Source: an uncultured Pelagibacteraceae bacterium
GTDB taxonomy: Bacteria; Pseudomonadota; Alphaproteobacteria; Pelagibacterales; Pelagibacteraceae
Length of the DNA: 64,000 nt
Assembly (NCBI GenBank): GCA_902543485.1
Contig: CACBYP010000005.1
Span: forward strand, 1 to 64,000
Direction of reading: 5' to 3'
Shown here piece by piece: positions 1-9,477 of the stretch. The position numbers and the translations under genes were made by a program. The number at the start of each line of letters is the position of its first letter. Positions within the stretch are counted from its first letter, which is position 1. Below the pieces are notes generated by a model. It searched no databases and was not told the DNA's origin. It saw nothing but the letters and a program-made list of their open reading frames with translations.

Positions 1-1144
1 CAGTTTTTTTGTCTAATCCTCTAGACATTAAATAAAAAATAGAATCTTCATCTAGGCTACCTGATGCAGAACCATGTGAGCATTTAACGTCATCAGCATA
101 AATTTCTAGTTCAGGCTTTGCATTAAATTCTGCTTGTTCATTTAAAAGCACTGCTTTACTTAATTGATAACCATCAGTTTTTTGAGCTTTAGAATCCACA
201 TATATTTTTCCTTGGTAGACGGACTTTGAACTGTCATCAATTACACTTTTTATTAACTGATAACTTTTCGTGCTTTCATACAAATGTTTAGTATTAGTTC
301 TTATTTCGTGGTGTTTATTTTTAGACAATGAGTGTATTCCATTAATAAATGCCGACGAATATTGACCTTCAAGATTACAGCTTACTTCATTTTTTATATA
401 ATCTGAACCAGATGAAAATATAAATGTTTCAGAAATACTATTTTCTTTTTGAGTAATACTAGAATAATCATACTTAATATTTGTATTGGTTTTTCTATCC
501 AGTTTGTAATTCTTAAGAATTGCATTTTTACCAAGATTAAAATTAAATAAATTGTTAATGAAATTCTTTTCTGAATTATCGTCAGAAAGATTAATAATTT
601 TTATTGAGCTGTTTTCTTCTAGCTCAAACTTTAGTTGAAAATTAATATTTGTGTTGCTCACTTTCTCATTTGTTATTTGATAAATAATTAAAGGCTTTTT
701 GAGTGAATAATTTTTTTTAATTAAAATATTATGTATTTTATTAGAAAAAGAATTATTTAGACTTAAAAGAGAATTATCATCATTTGGGTTTTGGTTAAAA
801 TTATCTAAAGTCGTTAAATTAATTTTATCGCTTTCTTCATATTCGAAACTAAATCGCTCAACTTTACCGTTAACAATAACTATTTTATTATGTTCAATTT
901 CCTTTATAAAAATTTCGTCGTTAATTTCATTTTTAATGTTGTAATCATTATAAAATGTTAGTTCACCAATATTTTTTTGAATTATCTGGTTTATATCTGA
1001 AAATTTCCAGTTTTCTAATTTTCTGCTAGGAAATCCATTTTTCAAAAAATCATCAAGAGCTTCTTTTTTTAATTTAATCTCTTGGCCTGAGAAATTAGAG
1101 GTACTTATAAATTTATCAAAATCTGTTTTTAATTTTTGTTCCAT
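1..1144 (-). CDS. sufD: SufD, Fe-S cluster assembly scaffold subunit (3' end outside window)
   Basis: Reading the minus strand from the ATG at 1144-1142 gives about 381 residues with no stop before the left edge, so the C-terminus is missing. The N-terminus begins MEQKLKTDFDKF. Near the edge it carries the SufD/SufB-family block DVKCSHGSASGSLDEDSIFY, typical of the C-terminal beta-helix. SufD pairs with SufB and SufC in the cytoplasmic SufBC2D complex that assembles Fe-S clusters. Its ATG directly abuts the sufC stop (1147-1145), so the genes are translationally coupled. sufS or related genes probably follow to the left, but that is not visible. Confidence 0.93.
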   Translation of the reverse strand, partial: MEQKLKTDFDKFISTSNFSGQEIKLKKEALDDFLKNGFPSRKLENWKFSDINQIIQKNIGELTFYNDYNIKNEINDEIFIKEIEHNKIVIVNGKVERFSFEYEESDKINLTTLDNFNQNPNDDNSLLSLNNSFSNKIHNILIKKNYSLKKPLIIYQITNEKVSNTNINFQLKFELEENSSIKIINLSDDNSEKNFINNLFNFNLGKNAILKNYKLDRKTNTNIKYDYSSITQKENSISETFIFSSGSDYIKNEVSCNLEGQYSSAFINGIHSLSKNKHHEIRTNTKHLYESTKSYQLIKSVIDDSSKSVYQGKIYVDSKAQKTDGYQLSKAVLLNEQAEFNAKPELEIYADDVKCSHGSASGSLDEDSIFYLMSRGLDKKT

Positions 1145-1879
1145 TTAATTGAAATTTTCATATCCTTTTTTTTCTAACTCTAAAGCTAATTCTGCACCTC
1201 CTGATTTAATAATTTTTCCACCCATAAGAACATGCACAAAGTCAGGTTTTATATAATCAAGTAGTCTTTGATAGTGTGTTATTATAAGAAAGGAATTATT
1301 TTTTTTTCTTAATGAGTTAACTCCATCTGCAACTATTTTAAGAGCATCTATATCTAATCCAGAGTCAGTTTCATCTAGTATAGATAATTTTGGATCTAAA
1401 ATTGACATTTGTAAAATTTCGTTTTTCTTTTTTTCACCACCAGAAAAACCAACGTTTAATTGTCTATTTAATTTTTCTTCATCAAATTTTAGTTCTTTTG
1501 CTTTTTCTTTAACTAATTTTAAAAATTCTAATGCATCTAATTCTTTTTGGCCTCTAGCTTTTCTAATTGAATTTAATGATGTTTTTAAAAAAATATTTGT
1601 ATTAACCCCAGGTATTTCCAACGGATATTGGAAGGCTAAAAAAATACCTTTGTGCGCTCTTTCCTCTGTTTCAAAGTCAAATAAATTACTATTTTCGTAT
1701 AATACTTCTCCTGATACCTCATATCCCTTTTTACCTGATAGAATATTTGACAATGTACTCTTTCCAGATCCATTTGGACCCATTATTGCATGCACCTCAC
1801 CTGGTTTTATCTCAAGATTTAAACCACTTAAGATGGATTTTTCTTGAATTTTTGCATTTAAATTGTTTATTTTTAACAT
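1145..1879 (-). CDS. sufC: SufC, Fe-S assembly ATPase
   Basis: A 244-residue ABC-type ATPase without membrane segments. Walker A GPNGSGKS lies at about residues 34-41, the signature region reads FSGGEKKKNEILQ near 150, and Walker B with the catalytic Glu is LSILDETDSGLD. The SGGEKKKNE form and the DETDSGLD box are typical of SufC rather than transporter ATPases. It powers conformational change in the SufBC2D scaffold in the cytoplasm. It sits between sufB and sufD with no spacer on either side. Length is normal for the family. Confidence 0.97.
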   Translation of the reverse strand: MLKINNLNAKIQEKSILSGLNLEIKPGEVHAIMGPNGSGKSTLSNILSGKKGYEVSGEVLYENSNLFDFETEERAHKGIFLAFQYPLEIPGVNTNIFLKTSLNSIRKARGQKELDALEFLKLVKEKAKELKFDEEKLNRQLNVGFSGGEKKKNEILQMSILDPKLSILDETDSGLDIDALKIVADGVNSLRKKNNSFLIITHYQRLLDYIKPDFVHVLMGGKIIKSGGAELALELEKKGYENFN

Positions 1880-3316
1880 TTAACCAACACTTCCCTCTAA
1901 ACTTATTCCAACTAGTTTTTGAGCTTCAACAGCAAACTCCATAGGTAATTGTTGTAAAACCTCTTTACAAAAACCATTAACAATAAGTCCTACAGCTTCT
2001 TCTTGATTTAGTCCCCTTTGCTGACAATAATGAAGTTGATCTTCACTTATTTTTGATGTGGTCGCTTCATGAGCAATACTAGAATTAGAATTTTTATTCT
2101 TAATATAAGGTACTGTGTGTGCTCCACACTTGTTACCCATTAGTAATGAGTCACATTGAGTATAATTTGTTGAATTAGATGCATTTTTTGAAATATCTAC
2201 TAAACCTCTGTAGGTCATATCTGATTTACCTGCACTAATACCTTTTGAAATAATTTTACTTTTTGTATTTTTTCCTAAATGAATCATCTTAGTTCCAGTG
2301 TCAGCTTTCTGATGATTATTTGTAATTGCAATTGAATAAAATTCTCCAATTGAGTTATCACCTTTTAAAATACAACTTGGATATTTCCAAGTAATTGCAG
2401 AACCAGTTTCTACTTGTGTCCATGAAATTTTTGAATTTTTACCTTTACACAATCCTCTTTTAGTTACAAAATTATATATACCACCTTTTCCATCTTTATC
2501 TCCAGGATACCAATTTTGTACTGTAGAATATTTAATCTCTGCATTATCTAAAGCAACCAATTCTACATTAGCTGCATGTAACTGATTTTCATCTCTCATT
2601 GGCGCAGTGCATCCTTCTAAATAACTTACATAACTACCTTTATCAGCAATGATTAATGTTCTTTCGAACTGACCAGTGTCTGATGCATTAATTCTAAAAT
2701 AGGTTGATAGTTCCATTGGACATTTTACATTTTGTGGTATGTAAACAAATGATCCATCAGTGAAAACTGCCGAGTTTAATGTAGCAAAGAAATGATCGGT
2801 TATTGGTATAACTGAACCTAAATATTTTCTAACTAAATCTGGATGTTTTTGTATTGCTTCAGAAATAGAGCAAAAAATAATTCCTTTTTTTGTTAAAGTA
2901 TCTTTAAAAGTAGTAGCGACAGATACTGAGTCAAACACAGCATCAACTGCAATACCGTTTAATCTCTTTTGTTCTTGAAGTGGTATTCCTAATTTTTTGT
3001 AAGTCTCAAGCAATTTTGGATCTAAATCCTCTAAATTTTTTGGCTTTTCTTTAAAACTCTTAGGTGCAGAATAATAATATAGATCTTGATAATCAATTTT
3101 AGGGTATTTTGGCTTTTGCCAATCAGGTTCTTTTAATACTTTTAATCTTTCAAATGCTTTTAACCTCCATTGAAGTAGCCAGTCTGGTTCTTTTTTTATA
3201 TTTGATATAAATCTTATAACTTCTTCATTTAAACCTTTTGGGGCTTTAAAACTTTCAATATCTGTCGAAAAACCATATTTATAATCTTTTAAATCTTCTA
3301 TTTGTTTATCTCTCAT
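1880..3316 (-). CDS. sufB: SufB, Fe-S cluster scaffold
   Basis: A 478-residue SufB of usual length. The block [20 protein letters not shown] and the following [18 protein letters not shown] are family hallmarks, and TQCDSLLMG near the C-terminus contains the Cys position implicated in cluster building in E. coli SufB. It forms the scaffold with SufC and SufD. Its ATG (3316-3314) overlaps the iscR stop as TAATG, so expression is coupled to the regulator. No unusual insertion or loss is seen. Confidence 0.97.
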   Translation of the reverse strand: MRDKQIEDLKDYKYGFSTDIESFKAPKGLNEEVIRFISNIKKEPDWLLQWRLKAFERLKVLKEPDWQKPKYPKIDYQDLYYYSAPKSFKEKPKNLEDLDPKLLETYKKLGIPLQEQKRLNGIAVDAVFDSVSVATTFKDTLTKKGIIFCSISEAIQKHPDLVRKYLGSVIPITDHFFATLNSAVFTDGSFVYIPQNVKCPMELSTYFRINASDTGQFERTLIIADKGSYVSYLEGCTAPMRDENQLHAANVELVALDNAEIKYSTVQNWYPGDKDGKGGIYNFVTKRGLCKGKNSKISWTQVETGSAITWKYPSCILKGDNSIGEFYSIAITNNHQKADTGTKMIHLGKNTKSKIISKGISAGKSDMTYRGLVDISKNASNSTNYTQCDSLLMGNKCGAHTVPYIKNKNSNSSIAHEATTSKISEDQLHYCQQRGLNQEEAVGLIVNGFCKEVLQQLPMEFAVEAQKLVGISLEGSVG

Positions 3317-3738
3317 TACAATCTATTTTCTGTTTTGTATATTAGGTCGCCAAGATTTTTTTCTTCAAAAAATAAGTTTATGTGTGTCTCTAGCTCATCC
3401 CATAAATTATGAGTTATGCATTTAGCAGATTTTCCATTGCATCCTTTTTTTGAATGCTTTTGACAACCTATTGTTTTAACTTTTTCTTCCACGGCATAAA
3501 GAATGTCTGAAATTTTAATTTCATTAGGAATTTTATTAAGAGTATAACCTCCTTTTTTTCCCCTTATGCTTCTTACGATTTCATTTTTTTTTAATTTTAA
3601 AAATAATTGCTCAAGATAGACTAAGGATATTCCTTGTCTGATTGAGATATCTCTTAGAGATATTGGCTCATTATTTTTAAATCTCGCTATGTCGGCTAGT
3701 GCCATCACAGCGTATCTGCTTTTAGTTGATAATTTCAT
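3316..3738 (-). CDS. iscR: IscR, Rrf2-family Fe-S sensing regulator
   Basis: A 140-residue Rrf2 protein with an N-terminal winged helix ([18 protein letters not shown]) and three cysteines at residues 92, 100 and 107 followed by His110. This matches the Cys3-His [2Fe-2S] ligand set of IscR (C92, C98, C104, H107 in E. coli), although the Cys spacing is longer here. Being first gene of the suf operon implies autoregulation. A perfect palindrome overlapping the predicted promoter lies just upstream at 3771-3785. An NsrR-like or other Rrf2 role is less likely because of the His ligand and the suf linkage. Confidence 0.9.
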   Translation of the reverse strand: MKLSTKSRYAVMALADIARFKNNEPISLRDISIRQGISLVYLEQLFLKLKKNEIVRSIRGKKGGYTLNKIPNEIKISDILYAVEEKVKTIGCQKHSKKGCNGKSAKCITHNLWDELETHINLFFEEKNLGDLIYKTENRL

Positions 3739-3758
3739 ATTTTCCGCGAATAACGGGC

Positions 3759-3786
3759 TTTATATATACCTGACTAAATTAGTCAA
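3759..3786 (-). promoter_or_regulatory. Predicted promoter of the iscR-suf operon
   Basis: On the minus strand a -35 hexamer TTGACT (3786-3781) and a -10 hexamer TATAAA (3764-3759) are separated by 16 bases. This lies 21 bases upstream of the iscR ATG. The palindrome at 3771-3785 overlaps the -35 and spacer, an arrangement that would allow repression. The call rests on consensus matching only; no transcript start is known. Confidence 0.6.
3771..3785. promoter_or_regulatory. Palindromic operator, probable IscR box
   Basis: TGACTAA-A-TTAGTCA is a perfect 7+1+7 inverted repeat in the only non-coding space upstream of iscR. It resembles the TTGAC...GTCA type of site reported by comparative genomics for alphaproteobacterial IscR, as far as I recall. 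Its position across the -35 region fits Fe-S-dependent autorepression of the suf operon. It could also influence the divergent hydrolase gene at 3868. Confidence 0.65.
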
Positions 3787-3867
3787 GATTCAGAATATTT
3801 AAAATGCTTGCATTTTGTCGCTCAATTTTGATAGAAAAATATAATTTTTTTTTGAGACTGATAATCA

Positions 3868-4533
3868 ATGCCATCTACAGATACAAAAATATCTGAAATT
3901 TTTATTCCTGGTCCTGCTGGTAGACTAGAAGCAAAATATTTTAAAAGTAAAAAAAATACTTCACCTATTGCATTAGTGCTTCATCCACACCCTCAGTATG
4001 GTGGAACGATGAATAACAAAGTGGTGGTAGATACATTTCAAACATTTGTAGAGAATAATTTTTCAGTCTGTAGAGTAAATTTTAGAGGTGTCGGAAAAAG
4101 TGATGGTGAATTTGACAACGGACAGGGAGAACTTGCTGATGCTGCTGCAGCATTAGATTGGTTGGAAAGAGAAAATTTCGATAACTCTCAATGTTGGATT
4201 TCTGGTTTCTCTTTCGGATCTTTAATTGCAATGCAATTATTAATGAGAAGACCAGAAATAAATAGATTCATAGCTATATCACCACAACCAAATGTCTATG
4301 ATTTTTCTTTTTTATCACCTTGCCCAACCTCTGGTTTGGTAATACATGGTAAAAAAGATGAATTAGTTCCTTTTGATGATATAAATGAATTAAATAAAAG
4401 ATTAAGTGCTCAAAAGGGTATTAAAGTAGAATTTGATATTGTAACAGAAGCAAACCATTTTTTTTCAAAAGCTGATGCCTCGTTGATAAAATCTTTAACC
4501 AAATATATTCAAAAAGAAACAGCTTTATATTAA
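3868..4533 (+). CDS. Alpha/beta hydrolase (COG2945-like)
   Basis: A 221-residue single-domain alpha/beta hydrolase. The nucleophile elbow GFSFGS (GxSxG) is near residue 113, VIHGKKDELVPF carries the likely acid, and EANHFF the likely catalytic His. The N-terminal HPHPQYGGTMNNKVV stretch is characteristic of the small COG2945 hydrolase group. No signal peptide is seen, so it is probably cytoplasmic. Substrate cannot be inferred. It is divergent from iscR and its last 4 bases overlap the convergent anmK. Confidence 0.85.
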   Translation: MPSTDTKISEIFIPGPAGRLEAKYFKSKKNTSPIALVLHPHPQYGGTMNNKVVVDTFQTFVENNFSVCRVNFRGVGKSDGEFDNGQGELADAAAALDWLERENFDNSQCWISGFSFGSLIAMQLLMRRPEINRFIAISPQPNVYDFSFLSPCPTSGLVIHGKKDELVPFDDINELNKRLSAQKGIKVEFDIVTEANHFFSKADASLIKSLTKYIQKETALY

Positions 4534-5627
4534 TAATTTATTATAATCTCACCGCCCGTAACAGGAGTTAAAACATTTGTTGTACTTGGGTAGCTAATTA
4601 TTTTTTTAAGATATGATCTAATTGATAAATATGCAAATGCTTGGGACTCTATAAAATCACCATCTATATTAAATTCATCGATTAATTTAATTTTATATTT
4701 TAATAATTTCTTTATATGGTTAACTAATGTTAAATTTTTCCTACCTCCACCACATAAGATAATTTCTATTTCATTTTCAAAATTTTTTTTTATATTTTGC
4801 GAAATTATTAATGCTGTAAAATATGTTAATGTAGCTACAGCATCTTCAAATTCTAAACCTTTAACAAAACTAAAATCAAATTCTTTTCTGTCAAATGAAT
4901 GTTTTTCCTGTACATTGTAAAATTCATGTTCATAAAATTGATTAATTATATCAATATTTATATTTCCAGATGACGCTATATTTCCATTACGGTCATAGTT
5001 AATTTTTTTTGTTTTTTTTAAGTACTCATCAATTAATACATTTCCAGGACCAATATCTTTTGATTCTAAAATATTTTTAAAAGAATAAGTATAATTTGAT
5101 ATTCCTCCTATATTTAAAATTAATATAGGATTATTTATCTGAAATTTTTTTACTAAAAGTTTATGATAAATAGCTGTTAATGGAGCACCTTCCCCACTAT
5201 TTTTAATATCGTTAGCTCTAAAGTTATAAATTACTTTTTCTTTTAATTCTTGAGAGAGTAAATTTGCATCTCCCATTTGTATAGAGTATCCATCTTTAGG
5301 TTTATGAATTATTGTTTGTCCATGAAAACCAATTAATTGAGCTTTTAAATTATTCTCACTTAAAATTTTCTTTGATATTTTTGAATGATAAAGAGTAAGA
5401 ACTCTTTCTAAAGATTTGTAAGTACTTATATTTTTCTCTATATCTGTTCTATTGTTTACATTTAGAATAAATGTAGACAGTTTATTTCTAAATTCTTCGG
5501 GATAATTAAGATATTTATTGTCTATTATATCTAAATTGTTTTCACCATCTGATTTGATAATACTTGCATCAATGCCGTCAAGAGATGTACCGCTCATTAA
5601 ACCTAGTGCTATAAAAGAATTATCCAT
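4530..5627 (-). CDS. anmK: AnmK, anhydro-N-acetylmuramic acid kinase
   Basis: A 365-residue sugar kinase of the AnmK family. The N-terminal GLMSGTSLDGIDASI is the family signature and the C-terminal CGGGRKN belongs to the ATPase-fold nucleotide site. The enzyme opens and phosphorylates 1,6-anhydro-MurNAc to MurNAc-6-phosphate in cell-wall recycling. The gene is divergent from tyrS, a frequent neighbour in alphaproteobacteria. No other recycling gene is visible, so the pathway must be completed elsewhere. Confidence 0.95.
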   Translation of the reverse strand: MDNSFIALGLMSGTSLDGIDASIIKSDGENNLDIIDNKYLNYPEEFRNKLSTFILNVNNRTDIEKNISTYKSLERVLTLYHSKISKKILSENNLKAQLIGFHGQTIIHKPKDGYSIQMGDANLLSQELKEKVIYNFRANDIKNSGEGAPLTAIYHKLLVKKFQINNPILILNIGGISNYTYSFKNILESKDIGPGNVLIDEYLKKTKKINYDRNGNIASSGNINIDIINQFYEHEFYNVQEKHSFDRKEFDFSFVKGLEFEDAVATLTYFTALIISQNIKKNFENEIEIILCGGGRKNLTLVNHIKKLLKYKIKLIDEFNIDGDFIESQAFAYLSIRSYLKKIISYPSTTNVLTPVTGGEIIINY

Positions 5628-5674
5628 TATTGATTATTATTTTTATTTAAATATGTATATTAAAAGTATCACTT

Positions 5675-6898
5675 ATGAATGAATTTTTAAAAGAATTTAA
5701 GGACAGAGGATATTTTTATCAATGCACAGACGAAAAAGCTCTTTCAAAGAAACTAAATGAAGAGAGTATAAAAGGATATATAGGCTTTGATTGTACTGCT
5801 CAAAGTTTACATGTTGGTAGCTTACTCCAAATTATGTGTTTAAGATTGATGCAAAAACATGGACATAAACCAATTGTTTTGCTCGGCGGAGGAACTACAA
5901 GAATAGGAGATCCATCTGGAAAAGATAAAACAAGAAAAATTCTAGATGAAGATGAAATCGAAAACAATATTAAAAGTATAGAGAATATTTTAAAAAAATT
6001 TTTAGATACTAAAGATGAAAAGACATCTCCAATTTTTGTTAACAACTATTCCTGGTTAAAAAATTTGAATTATATTTCTTTTTTAAGAGATATAGGAAAA
6101 CATTTCACGATAAACAAAATGTTAAGTTTTGACAGTGTAAAGCTTAGGTTGGAAAGAGAACAATCATTAAGTTATATGGAATTTAATTATATGATATTAC
6201 AAGCCTACGATTTTCTAGAATTAAATAAAACAAAAAATTGTTTATTACAAATTGGGGGATCAGATCAATGGGGTAATATAGTTAATGGGGTTGATTTAAT
6301 TAAAAGATATTCATCTAGTGAAGTTTATGGTTTAACGACAGAACTTATAACTTTGGCATCAGGTGCTAAAATGGGAAAAACAGAAAGCGGGGCTATTTGG
6401 TTAGATAAAAAATTATTTTCAGTATTTGATTATTGGCAGTTTTGGAGAAATGTCGATGATAAGGATGTATTAAAATTTCTTAAAATGTTTACAGATTTAA
6501 GTTTAAGTGAAATTAAAGAAATAAGTAATCAAAATATAAATGAACAAAAAATTATTTTAGCGAACGAGGCTACATCGATTCTTCATGGAACTAACGAGGC
6601 CGCTAAAGCAGAAAAAATAGCAAAAAATTCTTTTTCGGAAAATTCATCAGGAGAAAATTTACCTGATACAAAAATAGATATCCCTAATAAGGGTTTTGAT
6701 ATAGTCAATTTAGTTTCAGTTATTGATAAAAAATTATCTAAAAGTGAAATTAGAAGATTGATAAAATCTAACGGTATTAAAATCAATAATGAAACCGTTT
6801 CCGATGATAAATTTAAAATTTCTAGTGAATTATTAAAAAAAAATAATTTTATTAAGCTCTCAATTGGTAAGAAAAAACATTACAAAATAGTAATTTAA
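5675..6898 (+). CDS. tyrS: TyrS, tyrosyl-tRNA synthetase
   Basis: A 407-residue class I tRNA synthetase. The HIGH-type motif is HVGS at residues 46-49 and the KMSKS-type loop is KMGKT at 232-236, the usual tyrosine-enzyme variants. IGGSDQWGNI near 200 is a further TyrRS hallmark. The last ~65 residues form an S4-like RNA-binding domain (KLSKSEIRRLIKSNGIKIN). It charges tRNA-Tyr in the cytoplasm. It overlaps the convergent AsmA-like gene by 4 bases. Confidence 0.97.
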   Translation: MNEFLKEFKDRGYFYQCTDEKALSKKLNEESIKGYIGFDCTAQSLHVGSLLQIMCLRLMQKHGHKPIVLLGGGTTRIGDPSGKDKTRKILDEDEIENNIKSIENILKKFLDTKDEKTSPIFVNNYSWLKNLNYISFLRDIGKHFTINKMLSFDSVKLRLEREQSLSYMEFNYMILQAYDFLELNKTKNCLLQIGGSDQWGNIVNGVDLIKRYSSSEVYGLTTELITLASGAKMGKTESGAIWLDKKLFSVFDYWQFWRNVDDKDVLKFLKMFTDLSLSEIKEISNQNINEQKIILANEATSILHGTNEAAKAEKIAKNSFSENSSGENLPDTKIDIPNKGFDIVNLVSVIDKKLSKSEIRRLIKSNGIKINNETVSDDKFKISSELLKKNNFIKLSIGKKKHYKIVI

Positions 6899-9477
6899 TT
6901 AGAAATTTTCTCCAAAGTTCTGGTAATAAATCTTGGAGTTAAAGTTTTGATTGGATTGACAGAAGCTTTAAGTTTTTTAGGAGGTCCCTTAATTTTAAAA
7001 CTTACACCGAAAACACCTTCACCAATTTTTTTTCCAACTAATATTTCTCCTAACATAGGTATTTTTGAAATTGTTTTATTAATAGTTGTTGCTGGCACAA
7101 GTGTTCCATTCAAACTTGTTAATTCATCTTTTACAATATAGCCCTCCATCATAACCGAAATTGCTGGACCTATTGCATACATCTCTTTAATTTTAGTGTT
7201 ATTTCCTAAAGTCTCATAGTCCATCTCAAAATCGGTAAAACGTATACCTTCTCCAGTGAGTAGATCGGCTATCCCTTGAAGTGATGCCAATGTAAGAAGC
7301 TTTGCTAGAACAGGTACTTCTTGAACTTTAAAATCGATAATTTTTAAATTTGATTTTGTTTTACCCTCATAATTAAGTGCCTCATATATTAATTTACCTT
7401 CTTTAAACCCTTTTATAAATTTGAAATTTTTAATGAAAGGTTCTGGTTCTTCTATTTCTAAATTGGTAATTTTTTGTTTTTTATTATTAGTAAAAATGCT
7501 TAGAGCAAATTTTCTCTTAGTATTTAATTTTGCATTTATATTTGAGCTAAAAACTTTGTTATTCTTTAATTGTATTTCACCTTTAACATTTGATAAATAA
7601 GAAAAGCTATCAACAAAATATTTTCCAATATCTAAATAGATATAAGTATTCAAATTTTTGAATCTTGAAAAAATCGATTTAGATGAATTATCTAATAAAT
7701 TTTTTATATTTTTAGATCCATCAAATTGACTACCAGTTAAGTAATAATTGTTTTTAACTTTTTTAAATTCTAACTTATTTACTTTTTTGTTTTTGTTGAC
7801 TATATCGATTTTAAATAAATCTAAACTTTTAATTTTATCATTTTTTTCTATTTCAAGATTCTCAACATTTATACTTTTTTCTTCTTCATTAAAATCTATA
7901 TTTTTGAAAATTATTTCATTATTATCTTTGTAAATTCCATTCATATTCAAATTAGATTTTATATCTGCTTTTTTTCGATAATCTAATTCTTCAATATCTA
8001 TTTCTGCACTATCTAGGTCTAAATCTAAATCAAAAAAGTACTTATTATCTTTTTTTTCAACATTTAATGAAATATTTTCATTTATATTATTAATAGAATA
8101 TTTGCTTTTTAAGTTAAATTTAAATTTTTTATTTTTAAAATCTAAATTTAAATGACTATTACTAAGTTTTATTTGATCTTTGAAATCACTAAAATATTTC
8201 TTTATTCTTTGTGATTTATAATCAACTAAAATACTTTCTGATTTTAATTTAGATTTAATATTAAAATTTTGTATTTCGTTTTTTTTATTTAATTTGAAAT
8301 TTATGAAATTTTCTGATGCAAATGTAATATCTTGGTCTTGAAGACTAAAGTTTTTAAATTTGATAAATTTTTTGAATTCTTTAGAGTTAATTATACTTTT
8401 TGTATTACTTAAATCTATATTGACTGAGGCATTTTTGTTTTGTTTTTTTTTATAAATTATATTAATTAAATTTTTTGTTTTATTATTATTGTAGTTATTA
8501 TTTTGAAATAAAAAATTGCTATTTAAAACAATTTTTAATTCTTCTTTAATATAATTTATTAAAATATTCCCATTTTTAAAATATATCAAATCTTGATATT
8601 TTGATTTAGTGAATAACTCATCGAAATTTAATTTTGATATAATACTGAAATCTTTAATATTAAATTTTTTGTTGATTTTAAATGATAATTCATTCTCTGA
8701 GCTTAGATTTATAGATCTATCATCTATTAAGTCTAAATTAGTATTAACTAATTTTGCATAATTTTTTAAATCTATTTCAGTCTTGTTTGTTTTAAAATTT
8801 CCCGAAATATCAAAATAATTATTAATTTTTCTAATATTTACTTTTTCTGAAGAAACAAAGATTTTATCAAATATTAATTCTATTTTATTTAGGTTTATAA
8901 AATCCTGATCTACAAAAAAATTAAATTTGATATTTTCAATTTTTGATTGGTTGAGTAATTTTATTTCTGCATCTTTTACGTATCCATTTATAGTATATTT
9001 AATATTTTTAGGGTTCTTTTCACTAAAATTTATATTGGAAATTATTTTTACTTTTCCCTTTTTAATTTGTTTGAAAATTAAGTTCCTAGCTAAATTAAAA
9101 TCATATTCATTGATAAAATCGGTAAATTGATCAATATTGCTCTCTTTAGAAATTATAGAAATTTCAGAAATTGGATTTTTATTATTAAAATAGTCTAAAA
9201 GATTTAAATCAGACTTTATAATTTCTAAGTAAACTTTTTTTTCATTAATTAATATTTGCGGGTCCAAAGTAGAAATCTCGAATTCAAAATTAGATGGATT
9301 TAATTTAAAATTTACTTGATTTAATTTTAATTTTATCTTCGGATCAATCTCGTTAACTTTTTCATTTATTAAACTATTAAAATTATCCGTTTTAATTCCT
9401 GTTGTTGTTAGAAATATTATAATTGCGACTAAAATGGTTATTATTGAGATTATAATTATAGAAATTATTTTACGCAT
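6895..9477 (-). CDS. AsmA/YhdP-like large envelope protein
   Basis: An 860-residue protein with one N-terminal membrane anchor (residues about 5-25) and a long, Lys/Asn/Ile-rich beta-strand region. A conserved C-terminal block (TGEGIRFTDFEMDYETLG, VPATTINKTISKIPMLGEI, GVFGVSFKIKGP) matches AsmA-like C-terminal domains. AsmA, TamB and YhdP relatives are thought to bridge the periplasm and move phospholipid toward the outer membrane. Linkage to tyrS is common in alphaproteobacteria. The exact subfamily is uncertain because the central region is poorly conserved. It overlaps the start side of nothing but shares its first 8 bases with the end of prfB. Confidence 0.8.
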   Translation of the reverse strand: MRKIISIIIISIITILVAIIIFLTTTGIKTDNFNSLINEKVNEIDPKIKLKLNQVNFKLNPSNFEFEISTLDPQILINEKKVYLEIIKSDLNLLDYFNNKNPISEISIISKESNIDQFTDFINEYDFNLARNLIFKQIKKGKVKIISNINFSEKNPKNIKYTINGYVKDAEIKLLNQSKIENIKFNFFVDQDFINLNKIELIFDKIFVSSEKVNIRKINNYFDISGNFKTNKTEIDLKNYAKLVNTNLDLIDDRSINLSSENELSFKINKKFNIKDFSIISKLNFDELFTKSKYQDLIYFKNGNILINYIKEELKIVLNSNFLFQNNNYNNNKTKNLINIIYKKKQNKNASVNIDLSNTKSIINSKEFKKFIKFKNFSLQDQDITFASENFINFKLNKKNEIQNFNIKSKLKSESILVDYKSQRIKKYFSDFKDQIKLSNSHLNLDFKNKKFKFNLKSKYSINNINENISLNVEKKDNKYFFDLDLDLDSAEIDIEELDYRKKADIKSNLNMNGIYKDNNEIIFKNIDFNEEEKSINVENLEIEKNDKIKSLDLFKIDIVNKNKKVNKLEFKKVKNNYYLTGSQFDGSKNIKNLLDNSSKSIFSRFKNLNTYIYLDIGKYFVDSFSYLSNVKGEIQLKNNKVFSSNINAKLNTKRKFALSIFTNNKKQKITNLEIEEPEPFIKNFKFIKGFKEGKLIYEALNYEGKTKSNLKIIDFKVQEVPVLAKLLTLASLQGIADLLTGEGIRFTDFEMDYETLGNNTKIKEMYAIGPAISVMMEGYIVKDELTSLNGTLVPATTINKTISKIPMLGEILVGKKIGEGVFGVSFKIKGPPKKLKASVNPIKTLTPRFITRTLEKISN

